Origin: Mycoplasmatota bacterium
GTDB lineage: Bacteria > Bacillota_I > Bacilli_A > Izemoplasmatales > Izemoplasmataceae
Assembly: GCA_022712785.1 (NCBI GenBank)
Contig: JAFLJX010000018.1
Location: forward strand, 1-32,314
Length of the DNA stretch: 32,314 nucleotides
Direction: 5' to 3'
Shown here: piece by piece, positions 9,647 to 18,109 of the stretch
How the letters are laid out: each line of letters opens with the position of its first letter
Position numbering within the stretch: position 1 is the stretch's first letter
Made by a program: the position numbers and the translations under genes
The notes under the pieces: model-generated
The model's database searches: none
The model's input: the letters and a program-made list of their open reading frames with translations, nothing else
Told to the model about the DNA's origin: nothing

Positions 9647-9674
9647 TTGATTTAAACAATATAAATACTATAAT
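9647..9674 (+). promoter_or_regulatory. Sigma70-type promoter of the first glucan operon
   Basis: TTGATT (9647-9652), 16-bp spacer, TATAAT (9669-9674). Confidence 0.65.
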
Positions 9675-9679
9675 AAAAA

Positions 9680-9693
9680 TGTATACGTTTTCA
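9680..9693. promoter_or_regulatory. Candidate cre (CcpA) or LacI-type operator
   Basis: TGTATACGTTTTCA differs from TGWAANCGNTNWCA at one position; lies just after the -10 box. Confidence 0.6.
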
Positions 9694-9717
9694 AAAAAAA
9701 CAGAAGAGAGGTATTTT

Positions 9718-12600
9718 ATGAAAAAAATGGTTATATTTAAACGTTTTATGGCATTGTTTATGGTTTTAACTTTAGGCGCACTAAGTGCATGTGGTGGGAA
9801 AACTGAAGTAGAACCTGACATTACAGATTTAGAATTAGTTGAGCAAGCAATTACAGCATTCGATTTAGATTTTAGTTTAAACGATATTACAGAGGATATT
9901 ACTTTACCAATTACAGGTATAAATGGAACAACTGTAGATTGGAGTTCAAGTAATGCAAGTGTCATTACTAATTCAGGTACTGTAACGCCTTCTGTTGATG
10001 GTAACGCAACTGTAATTATGACAGTAACACTTACTCTTAATGATGATCAATTAACAAAGACATTTACTTTAGTAGTTTTAAAAAGTGATAGTGGAATTTG
10101 TGATAATGTTGATGATCCTTCTGAGTATGAGATTGCAAATGCCGGATTTGAGAATGGTGATCTTTGTGGTTGGACAGCTACAGGAGAAGCATTCCAAGAT
10201 GCTTATATTTATGATATAAGCACATTTTGGACTGGCGGAAGTTATAATAAGGATGGAGAATACTTCTTCACAGCAAACGATCATGAATCAGAACTTGGTA
10301 CATTATCATCAAGAACTTTTATTTTAGGTGGATCTGGATGGATATCATTTAAAATTGGTGCTGCCAAACATTCTGACGAATTATACATTTCAATAATGGA
10401 TTCTAAGGGAACAATTGAAATTGATGATGATGTTGAAATTTCACGTTATGGTTCAGTTTTTAATGATGATGACAGAACAGCAAATATGATTCAAATGAAA
10501 GCTGACATAAGTAGTCATCTTGGAAGTGAATTATATGTAAAAATAGTTGATAATGCAACAAATGACTGGGCATGGATTTCTATGGATTCATTCTATATGT
10601 TTTATCAAAATGAAGCTGATTTACCTGAGGCAATGTTAGCAGTTGACTTGATTGCTCCAGATGATACAGAACCTGTAATTAGTGGTTTTGAGGATTTCAT
10701 CTTGCAAACAGGAATGTCTGCTCCGGATTGGTTAGTTGGAGTATCAGCAAATGATGATGCAGATGGAGTTGTAGCAGTTGCAGCTGACGCTTCTGCAGTT
10801 GATTTAAACACTGCTGGGTCATATGTACTTACATATACTGCAACTGATGTTGCTGGAAATATTGCATCAATTACAGTGGATGTCGTTGTTACAGATGATG
10901 ATATTACAAATCCTGTAATGTCTGGATATGAGTTAAATGTGTTTGTAATAGTTAATACTGTCGAACCAAATTGGTTAAACGGGGTATTGGCTACTGATAA
11001 TGTTGATGGAGATATCACTAGCAGCATTGAATTAGATAAAAGTGATTTTGATATTTCTGTATTGGGAAGTTATTCATTTACACTAAGTGTATCAGATGCT
11101 TCGGCAAACACTGATACTGTAGTAATAAATGTAACTGTTGTTGACACTTTACCAACAGTTGAAAATGATGATTTTGAAATTGGAGATGGAACTGGCTGGA
11201 CATTTGGTGGAAACTACACTGCAGCAGGAATCGTTGATGAAGGCGAAGGATATCATTACAATTCATTCCCTGATGGCGGAGAAGAAAATACAGGAACATT
11301 TACTTCTTCATTATTCAAGTTAGCTGGATCAGGGTTCTTCACATTTGATATAGCTGGTGGGAAAAGTATCGAAGAAATCTATCTTTCTGTATATTTAGAA
11401 GATGGAACTGAAATTGGAAGATATGGAAATTCACTATTTGGTGATAATTTCAATTGGACAACATATAAAATTGATTTATCAGCATATATGGGAGAAGTAA
11501 TGTATATCCAAATGGTTGATAATGCAACAAGTAACTGGGCTTGGATTAAACTTGATAACGTAATTACTTATTATGCATTAGAAGCTGACTTACCTGCTGA
11601 AGCAGTGGCAGCAACTGAATTACTTGTTGCTCCAAACACTTTGGAAAATGGTGATTTTGAAACTGGAGACACAACTGGCTGGACTTTTGGTGGAAACTAC
11701 ACAGCAGCTGGAATAGTTGACGAAGGCGAAGGATATCATTACAATTCATTCTCTGACGGTGGAGAAGAAAATACAGGAACATTCATATCTTCATTATTTA
11801 CCTTAGATGGATCTGGATTTATCTCATATATGATAGCTGGTGGGGCAAACACTGAAGAAATTTATCTTTCTGTTTATCTAGAAGATGGAACTGAAGTTGC
11901 AAGATATGGGAACTCGCTATTTGGAGATAATTTCGACTGGACTATCTATAAAATTGATTTATCTGAATATATAGGAGAAGTTATGTATATTAAAATGGTT
12001 GATAACGCAACAAGTGGCTGGGCATGGATTAAAGTTGATGACTTCGTTACTTATTATGCATTAGAAACTGATTTACCTGTTGAAGCTGTCGAAGCTATAG
12101 AATTAGTTGTAATTCCAAACACTTTGGAAAATGGTAATTTTGAAACTGGAGATACAACTGGCTGGACATTTGGTGGAAAATACACTGCATCTGGAATAGT
12201 TGATGAGGGAGAAGGATATCATTATAATTCATTCTCTGACGGTGGAGAAGAAAATACAGGAACATTCACATCTTCGTTATTTAAGTTAGATGGTTCTGGA
12301 TTTATCTCATATATGATTGCTGGTGGGGCAAACACTGAAGAAATTTATCTTTCTGTATATCTAGAAGATGGAACTGAAGTTGGAAGATACGGGAACTTAG
12401 AATTTGGAGATAACTTTGATTGGACTATTTATAAAATTGATTTATCTGCACATATAGGAGAAGTAGTGTATATTCAAATGGTCGATAACGCAACAAGTGG
12501 CTGGGCATGGATTAAAGTTGATGACTTTGTATCATATTATGCATTAGAAGCTGACTTACCAGATGGAAGCACTTTAGGAATAGATTTACTTACAAATTAA
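9718..12600 (+). CDS. Surface lipoprotein: aBig-like Ig domain, four CBM-like modules and two DUF5011-like Ig domains; no catalytic domain seen
   Basis: Start at 9718 preferred over 9613 (SD agagagg, MKKMVIFKRFMALFMVLTLGALSACGG lipobox); repeated FExGDxTGWTFGGxYTA...VDNATSxWAWIKxDxxxxYYALE modules. Confidence 0.85.
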   Translation: MKKMVIFKRFMALFMVLTLGALSACGGKTEVEPDITDLELVEQAITAFDLDFSLNDITEDITLPITGINGTTVDWSSSNASVITNSGTVTPSVDGNATVIMTVTLTLNDDQLTKTFTLVVLKSDSGICDNVDDPSEYEIANAGFENGDLCGWTATGEAFQDAYIYDISTFWTGGSYNKDGEYFFTANDHESELGTLSSRTFILGGSGWISFKIGAAKHSDELYISIMDSKGTIEIDDDVEISRYGSVFNDDDRTANMIQMKADISSHLGSELYVKIVDNATNDWAWISMDSFYMFYQNEADLPEAMLAVDLIAPDDTEPVISGFEDFILQTGMSAPDWLVGVSANDDADGVVAVAADASAVDLNTAGSYVLTYTATDVAGNIASITVDVVVTDDDITNPVMSGYELNVFVIVNTVEPNWLNGVLATDNVDGDITSSIELDKSDFDISVLGSYSFTLSVSDASANTDTVVINVTVVDTLPTVENDDFEIGDGTGWTFGGNYTAAGIVDEGEGYHYNSFPDGGEENTGTFTSSLFKLAGSGFFTFDIAGGKSIEEIYLSVYLEDGTEIGRYGNSLFGDNFNWTTYKIDLSAYMGEVMYIQMVDNATSNWAWIKLDNVITYYALEADLPAEAVAATELLVAPNTLENGDFETGDTTGWTFGGNYTAAGIVDEGEGYHYNSFSDGGEENTGTFISSLFTLDGSGFISYMIAGGANTEEIYLSVYLEDGTEVARYGNSLFGDNFDWTIYKIDLSEYIGEVMYIKMVDNATSGWAWIKVDDFVTYYALETDLPVEAVEAIELVVIPNTLENGNFETGDTTGWTFGGKYTASGIVDEGEGYHYNSFSDGGEENTGTFTSSLFKLDGSGFISYMIAGGANTEEIYLSVYLEDGTEVGRYGNLEFGDNFDWTIYKIDLSAHIGEVVYIQMVDNATSGWAWIKVDDFVSYYALEADLPDGSTLGIDLLTN
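11161..12600 (+). repeat. Three in-frame tandem repeats, period 483 bp (161 aa), last slightly truncated
   Basis: Units start at 11161, 11644 and 12127 (gaaaatg..attttgaaa); spacing exactly 483 both times. Confidence 0.95.
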
Positions 12601-12611
12601 TGATAAAATAC

Positions 12612-12637
12612 TACTAGGGTGGGAAACCACCCTAGTA
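12612..12637 (+). terminator. Intercistronic GAAA-loop hairpin, possible attenuator/stabiliser
   Basis: tactagggtgg-gaaa-ccaccctagta, 11-bp perfect stem, weak T tract after. Confidence 0.7.
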
Positions 12638-12662
12638 TATATTTATTAGAGGAGCTAAAACT

Positions 12663-14465
12663 ATGATTATCTTGAAGAAAATAATTCCAATCCTATTGAT
12701 TGTAACGATTTTAGGTTTGGTTGGTTGCACAAATAAATCAGCTATTGTTTATGATGAAATTGATATTTTTAGCGATGTTTTCACTAATAAAAGCAGATAT
12801 AATCCAAATGATATAGTGGAAGTAACTGTAGGTCTATACAACTCTACAGATGAAATACAAAGTGGGGATGTAAAAGTTGAACTACTATTTATTAGTACTG
12901 AAGTTCTTTCTAGTGAACCATTGATTGTATCGGTAGGTCCTGGAGAAAGAAAAACAATTTCATTTGATATTGTTGCTCCAGCTGATGATTATAAAGGGTA
13001 TATTTTAAAAGCAACATTTTTAAAAGAGAATCAAGAGGTAGATATCATAAGTTCTGCTGTTGATATATCTTCAGATTGGAGTAAGTTTCCAAGATATGGG
13101 TACTTAGTAAACTATGAACAAAAATCTGACATTTCGATTAATTTACTCCTTTTAGATTTAAATAAGTATCACATTAATGGTTTGCAATTTTATGATTGGC
13201 AAAATAAGCATCATATTCCTTTGCCATTAGATGATAATGGTAATCCACTTTCATTATGGCCTGAGCTGAGTAAACGATTAGTTTCTTTTAATACAGTACA
13301 GAGTTATATTGATATTGGGCATCAGTACAATATCATGTCCATGAACTATAATTTACTATTTGGAACTTTTAATAATCCTCAGTCTGATGGAGTAGATTTA
13401 GCATGGGGAATGTATATTGATTCAAATGGAAACAATATAGATTATCATGGGTTACCAAGTAGCTGGGAAACATCAAAAATTTTATTGATGGATCCAAGCA
13501 ATACTCATTGGCAGGAATATATATTTGAGAAAGAAAAGATTGTTTTTGATAATTTAGCATTTGACGGATGGCATGTTGATCAACTTGGTCATCGTGGTGA
13601 CAGATATGATGTAAATGGGAACAAGATTTTGATGGTTACTTCCTATTTAGATTTTCTTAAAAATGCAAAAAATTACTTGGACGCTAGGCTAGTATTCAAT
13701 GCAGTTGACGGCTATGCCCAAGAAGATTTAGCTAAGAGTTCAGAAGTTGATTTTTTATATCAAGAAGTTTGGTCTGAATCAAAATATTCTGACTTAAAGA
13801 GAATAATCGATTATGGATTCATAAAATCAAATTATGAAAAGTCAATGATATTGGCTGCATATATGAATTATGGATCAAGACAACAAGATGGAGTGTTTAA
13901 TACTTCTTCAGTGTTATTAACAGACGCCACGATTTTTGCTAGTGGTGGAGCACATCTAGAATTGGGTGATGCAGGAATGCTGAGTAGCGAGTATTTTCCA
14001 AGCAATAATCTAAAAATGTCATCTGATTTAAAGAGCAAATTAAGAGATTATTATGATTTTTTAGTTGCATATCAAAATCTACTAAGAGATAACATAAAAA
14101 ATACAATCGTAAAAACTGAAATTATTGGCGTTGAAAGTTCTACTTTCGGAACAGGTGATTCAGTTTGGACTTTTGGAAAAGAAAACAACGATTACTTGAT
14201 GATACACCTTATTAATCTCCTCGGAAATGATAATGATTGGCGAGATGATAATCAAGACAAGAATACACCTGAACTATTAACAAATAGAATTTTTAAAGTT
14301 TATCTAGACTATGATATAAAGAGTGTTCAACTTGCGTCACCAGATTTTAACAACGGAATTCCATTAAACCTTAATTACGAGGTTGGAGAAGACGAAAGCG
14401 GAATTTTTATAAGTTTTATTTTACCCACTCTAGAATACTGGGATATGATAATTATCGAAAAATAA
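12663..14465 (+). CDS. GH66-family lipoprotein (dextranase or cycloisomaltooligosaccharide glucanotransferase-like)
   Basis: Lipobox LVGC; INGLQFYDWQNKHH, FDGWHVDQLG (candidate nucleophile Asp codon 13578-13580), FLYQEVW (candidate acid/base Glu codon 13764-13766). Confidence 0.8.
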   Translation: MIILKKIIPILLIVTILGLVGCTNKSAIVYDEIDIFSDVFTNKSRYNPNDIVEVTVGLYNSTDEIQSGDVKVELLFISTEVLSSEPLIVSVGPGERKTISFDIVAPADDYKGYILKATFLKENQEVDIISSAVDISSDWSKFPRYGYLVNYEQKSDISINLLLLDLNKYHINGLQFYDWQNKHHIPLPLDDNGNPLSLWPELSKRLVSFNTVQSYIDIGHQYNIMSMNYNLLFGTFNNPQSDGVDLAWGMYIDSNGNNIDYHGLPSSWETSKILLMDPSNTHWQEYIFEKEKIVFDNLAFDGWHVDQLGHRGDRYDVNGNKILMVTSYLDFLKNAKNYLDARLVFNAVDGYAQEDLAKSSEVDFLYQEVWSESKYSDLKRIIDYGFIKSNYEKSMILAAYMNYGSRQQDGVFNTSSVLLTDATIFASGGAHLELGDAGMLSSEYFPSNNLKMSSDLKSKLRDYYDFLVAYQNLLRDNIKNTIVKTEIIGVESSTFGTGDSVWTFGKENNDYLMIHLINLLGNDNDWRDDNQDKNTPELLTNRIFKVYLDYDIKSVQLASPDFNNGIPLNLNYEVGEDESGIFISFILPTLEYWDMIIIEK

Positions 14466-14482
14466 ATAAGTGAGGTATTGTA

Positions 14483-16099
14483 ATGATTAAAGATATTTAT
14501 GTAGATAAAAGTCAGTACTATTTAGATGATAGTGTGATTCTTATCGTTGAAAAAACTAATAGTAATATAAAGATTGATGTTACTGTGAACCATTTAGAAC
14601 ATCAAGTGTTTAATAAAGAGATATTACTTCGAGGTGAAATTGCCAGAGTTGATCTAGGGAAATTTCCACTTGGAGGGTACCAAGTAAAAATGGGTGATTT
14701 CTTATCGGCATTTGACGTTGTAAATACATCTTCAGAAAGCCCAAGATATGGATTTTTAAGTGAATTTACATCTAAAGATTTTGATAAAAATATTGCACAA
14801 ATGAGCAAATTACATTTGAATCTTATTCAATTTTATGATTGGATGTATTGTCATCATGATCTTATTCCAAATAAAAACATATTTATAGACCCAATGGGGG
14901 CGACTATTGATAAGTCGGTTGTTGAAGGTAAAATAAAGAGTGTTCAAGAATATAACATGAAGGCTATCGCATACGGAGCTATATACGGTGCTGAAAAAGA
15001 TTACTTTAAGCATAATAATAAAGATGAATTAATGCATTTCAATAATGATGATCCAATTTTATTTATTGATATCATTGCAATGATGGATTTTTCTTCAAAT
15101 ACAAACTGGAGAAAACATATTATCAATGAATTTGGGAAAGCAATCGAAATCATGAATTTTGACGGAATACATTTAGATCAATATGGATTTCCAAAATATT
15201 CTCAATCTAAAAAGAATGATTTGATAGATTTAGCAAAGGAAATTCCTTCATTTATTAATGATACCATTGACTATACGGGTGGAATGAAAGATGAAGTAAT
15301 AATTGATTTTAACTACGTAAACAACTGGCCAATTGATACAATATCGGATTCAAAACAGGAATTCTCATATATTGAGGTTTGGTCTCCAAATGATACATAC
15401 AATGATCTTTCTAGGATTATAACAGAGGCAAAGCTATATTCTAATAATCGACCCGTTGTTCTAGCGGCATATATTCATGCATTTCAGGGTGAAACAGATA
15501 TGAAAAACAAAGAGTTGTCAGCACTATATACTATGGCTTGTGTTTATTCGCAAGGGGCATACCCATTATTGTTTGGAGAATATAATGGGATTTTATCAAA
15601 TCCATATTATGTAGATTACAGTAAATACACTGATGAGTTTTTTATTAAAGTAAGAAAGTATCAGGATTTTATTGTGAAGTACAAAGAATTACTATTCAAA
15701 AAACAAAGAGATATTACTTATACTTTTGCAAATGGTATTAATGAAGAACTTGTAGTAAAGGGGTATAATACCTCTTCAGATTTCAAGAATAACACTGTTG
15801 CTCTGAAAATATTCGAAAACCCTGAATTTAGAACTATACACCTAATAAATCTATTAGAACAGCAAAATTCAAATTGGAATGAAGAAAAAGATGATAACAA
15901 GGCACATAACAATATTGAAATTCAATATTTGATTTATGAAGAAATTGAAGCTATATATATAATGACACCTGATCAAACAGGAGAATTAATAGAGATAGAT
16001 TATAAATATGTAGATCATCAGCAAGGAAAAGCAGTTTCATTCATAGTTAAGAATTTGGATATCTGGACTATGGTATATATTAAACTTGCTCATTCATGA
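14483..16099 (+). CDS. Second GH66-family protein, no signal peptide (predicted cytoplasmic)
   Basis: LNLIQFYDWMYCHH, FDGIHLDQYG (Asp codon 15176-15178), YIEVW (Glu codon 15374-15376); N-terminus MIKDIYVDKSQYYLDD is not hydrophobic; SD gtgaggt. Confidence 0.8.
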   Translation: MIKDIYVDKSQYYLDDSVILIVEKTNSNIKIDVTVNHLEHQVFNKEILLRGEIARVDLGKFPLGGYQVKMGDFLSAFDVVNTSSESPRYGFLSEFTSKDFDKNIAQMSKLHLNLIQFYDWMYCHHDLIPNKNIFIDPMGATIDKSVVEGKIKSVQEYNMKAIAYGAIYGAEKDYFKHNNKDELMHFNNDDPILFIDIIAMMDFSSNTNWRKHIINEFGKAIEIMNFDGIHLDQYGFPKYSQSKKNDLIDLAKEIPSFINDTIDYTGGMKDEVIIDFNYVNNWPIDTISDSKQEFSYIEVWSPNDTYNDLSRIITEAKLYSNNRPVVLAAYIHAFQGETDMKNKELSALYTMACVYSQGAYPLLFGEYNGILSNPYYVDYSKYTDEFFIKVRKYQDFIVKYKELLFKKQRDITYTFANGINEELVVKGYNTSSDFKNNTVALKIFENPEFRTIHLINLLEQQNSNWNEEKDDNKAHNNIEIQYLIYEEIEAIYIMTPDQTGELIEIDYKYVDHQQGKAVSFIVKNLDIWTMVYIKLAHS

Positions 16100-16141
16100 T
16101 TTTAGTATGATAAATAAAAAGTAGATATTAATTAGAGATTT

Positions 16142-16172
16142 AAACAAGGGTGAATTCCCTTGTTTATTCTTT
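16142..16172 (+). terminator. Intrinsic terminator after the GH66 pair
   Basis: aaacaaggg-tgaatt-cccttgttt then attcttta. Confidence 0.75.
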
Positions 16173-16203
16173 ATAACTCAGGGTTACTTGTGTTTTAAAT
16201 AAT

Positions 16204-16232
16204 TTGATAAATATGGGTATATAAAATATAAT
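16204..16232 (+). promoter_or_regulatory. Predicted promoter of the AraC regulator
   Basis: TTGATA (16204-16209), 17-bp spacer, TATAAT (16227-16232). Confidence 0.65.
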
Positions 16233-16278
16233 AACTATATATATTATATTTGAGAGGAGTAATAATCATTGCAAGAGA

Positions 16279-17211
16279 ATGATTATACACAATTTTATGT
16301 ATTATAAATTTTCGTTAGGAAATCTTCCTATGGTTAGTTTTATTGGAAAGGTAAAATACAATACTCCATGGTCACATTTTGAGAGGACATCGAGTGAATA
16401 TATTATGTTTTTTATTCATAGTGGTGATATGTATATTCAAGAATCACAAACAAAATATCATTTAAAAGCAAATGATATTTTTATGCTTTCTCCTCATAAG
16501 AAGCACTTTGGGTATAAAGAAGCAAAGTGTGTTTATAGCTTTGTTCATTTTGAATTGGAAAATATGGATGAGGTAAATGAAGAATTTGGTGAAGAAAAAG
16601 AGGCAAAGATTGCAGATATGTTTTTCCTTAATAAAAATGTTGTATTTCATGGAGGACCATATAAAATTTTTCACATATATGTTCCAAAATACATACAGAT
16701 ACTTGATTCAAATACACTGTATTCATTGAAAAAAATATTTGATGAGGGAATAAGCGAGTATTTTAATGCATATATGAATTATCCTGTGATTTGCTCTATG
16801 AAATTAACTGAATTTTTGATGGTACTATATCGCTATTGTTTTGAAGAGAAGAAAATTACATACTCAAAAAAGATTTCGAAATCATATTTTACAGCTAGAG
16901 AACTTAAAAAGTATTTAGATGACAATGCTTACAGAAGTGTTTCTAGTGAAATGATAACCGAGGAATTCGAGTTGAATTATGATTATTTAAACAGGTTATT
17001 AAAGAAATATTTTAGTATTAGTATTAGGCAGTACATTTTAATACAAAAAATTAATGCTGCAAAAATCATTCTAACTAATAACGATATAAAGATCAATGTT
17101 GTTGGAGATTTAGTCGGAATTGATAATCCATACTATTTTAGTAAATTATTTAAAAAACATGTTGGGATTTCACCTATTGAGTTTTATAAAGAAGTCAGAC
17201 TGTCTAAATGA
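16279..17211 (+). CDS. AraC-family transcriptional regulator with cupin-like N-terminal sensor domain
   Basis: C-terminal ARELKKYLDDNAYRSVSSEMITEEFELNYDYLNRLLKKYFSISIRQYI...VGDLVGIDNPYYFSKLFKKHVGISPIEFYK. Confidence 0.92.
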   Translation: MIIHNFMYYKFSLGNLPMVSFIGKVKYNTPWSHFERTSSEYIMFFIHSGDMYIQESQTKYHLKANDIFMLSPHKKHFGYKEAKCVYSFVHFELENMDEVNEEFGEEKEAKIADMFFLNKNVVFHGGPYKIFHIYVPKYIQILDSNTLYSLKKIFDEGISEYFNAYMNYPVICSMKLTEFLMVLYRYCFEEKKITYSKKISKSYFTARELKKYLDDNAYRSVSSEMITEEFELNYDYLNRLLKKYFSISIRQYILIQKINAAKIILTNNDIKINVVGDLVGIDNPYYFSKLFKKHVGISPIEFYKEVRLSK

Positions 17212-17220
17212 CTTCTTATA
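17189..17220 (+). terminator. Probable terminator overlapping the AraC stop codon
   Basis: aagaagtca-(11 nt)-tgacttctt then ataattattt. Confidence 0.5.
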
Positions 17221-17235
17221 ATTATTTATAACAAT

Positions 17236-17253
17236 AGTCGGGTTTGTATAAAA
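17236..17253 (+). promoter_or_regulatory. Upstream element copy B (agtcgggtttgtataaaa)
   Basis: Matches copy A at 9611-9628; 35 nt upstream of the -35 box versus 36 for copy A. Confidence 0.5.
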
Positions 17254-17270
17254 CATATCAAGAATTATTA

Positions 17271-17299
17271 TTGTATTTATAGAAGTATTAAAATATAAT
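17271..17299 (+). promoter_or_regulatory. Sigma70-type promoter of the transport operon
   Basis: TTGTAT (17271-17276), 17-bp spacer, TATAAT (17294-17299). Confidence 0.65.
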
Positions 17300-17332
17300 T
17301 AGAGTGCTTAGATTAAACAATGGAGGGCTTTT

Positions 17333-18100
17333 ATGAAAAAAAAATGTTTAATTATTATTTTTGTATTATTGCTAGCGTCAACAAAAACGTATAACGTTAA
17401 TGCTTTTGTTGGATATAACGCTGCGGAAGCAAAAGGAACTTATGCAGAATCATTAGATGTGATATATATTGAATTTGAAACAAGCAAAGATATTGGTGCT
17501 GTTTACGACGGTTTATTACTAATAGATGAAAATGATATATCTGTTGAATGGTCTACTTTGATTGCACAAAATGATATCGGTGGTAGAGCTACTGTTTTTA
17601 AAGGAACATTAGATTCTCCTTTAAATCTAGAAACTAAATACTTTGTTAAGTATTCAGACAAATCTATTATTCTAGATTTTGATACTAGTGCACCGTTAAT
17701 AAGTTTTACAAATAAGGTTAAGAACGATCCACTGAGATATAATGAGATAGATGATGTATATTTAGTAGAGTTAAAGAAATTAAATATATATGAATCAATT
17801 TTTTCAACACGTGATAGTTTCATTATTGATGAATATATTAGATTAAACGTTGTTGATAATAGAGATGGAGGGCTGCTTGATAAGATTAAGATTGACGGGC
17901 TTCCCGATTTGTATAACAAAGGCAGTTATATTGTTTCAATAACAGCAGTTGACAGCTGGGAGAACACCAAAGTTAAAACTTTTGATTTTGAGGTAGTTGA
18001 TTTTGGGAATGAAACAGTCCTGTTAGAAAACATAGTGATTGTAGTTGGAGCATTTATTCCATTTGCAATTATAATTGGATATTTTTGGAAAAAGAGATAG
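17333..18100 (+). CDS. Exported protein with DUF5011/Ig-like domain and C-terminal TM anchor
   Basis: Signal peptide MKKKCLIIIFVLLLAS; DEYIRLNVVDNRDGG...NKGSYIVSITAVDSWENTKVKTFDFEV Ig-like; C-terminal hydrophobic helix ending WKKR. Confidence 0.65.
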   Translation: MKKKCLIIIFVLLLASTKTYNVNAFVGYNAAEAKGTYAESLDVIYIEFETSKDIGAVYDGLLLIDENDISVEWSTLIAQNDIGGRATVFKGTLDSPLNLETKYFVKYSDKSIILDFDTSAPLISFTNKVKNDPLRYNEIDDVYLVELKKLNIYESIFSTRDSFIIDEYIRLNVVDNRDGGLLDKIKIDGLPDLYNKGSYIVSITAVDSWENTKVKTFDFEVVDFGNETVLLENIVIVVGAFIPFAIIIGYFWKKR

Positions 18101-18109
18101 GAGAAAACT

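Noticed and set aside
10605-11027. 140-aa minus-strand ORF within the lipoprotein gene
   Set aside because: Low-complexity Ser/Thr/Ala translation, antisense to Ig-like coding sequence
11078-11782. Short ORFs on both strands in the tandem repeat region (11078-11299 -, 11138-11323 +, 11564-11782 -)
   Set aside because: By-products of the repeat; translations repeat each other and lack start signals
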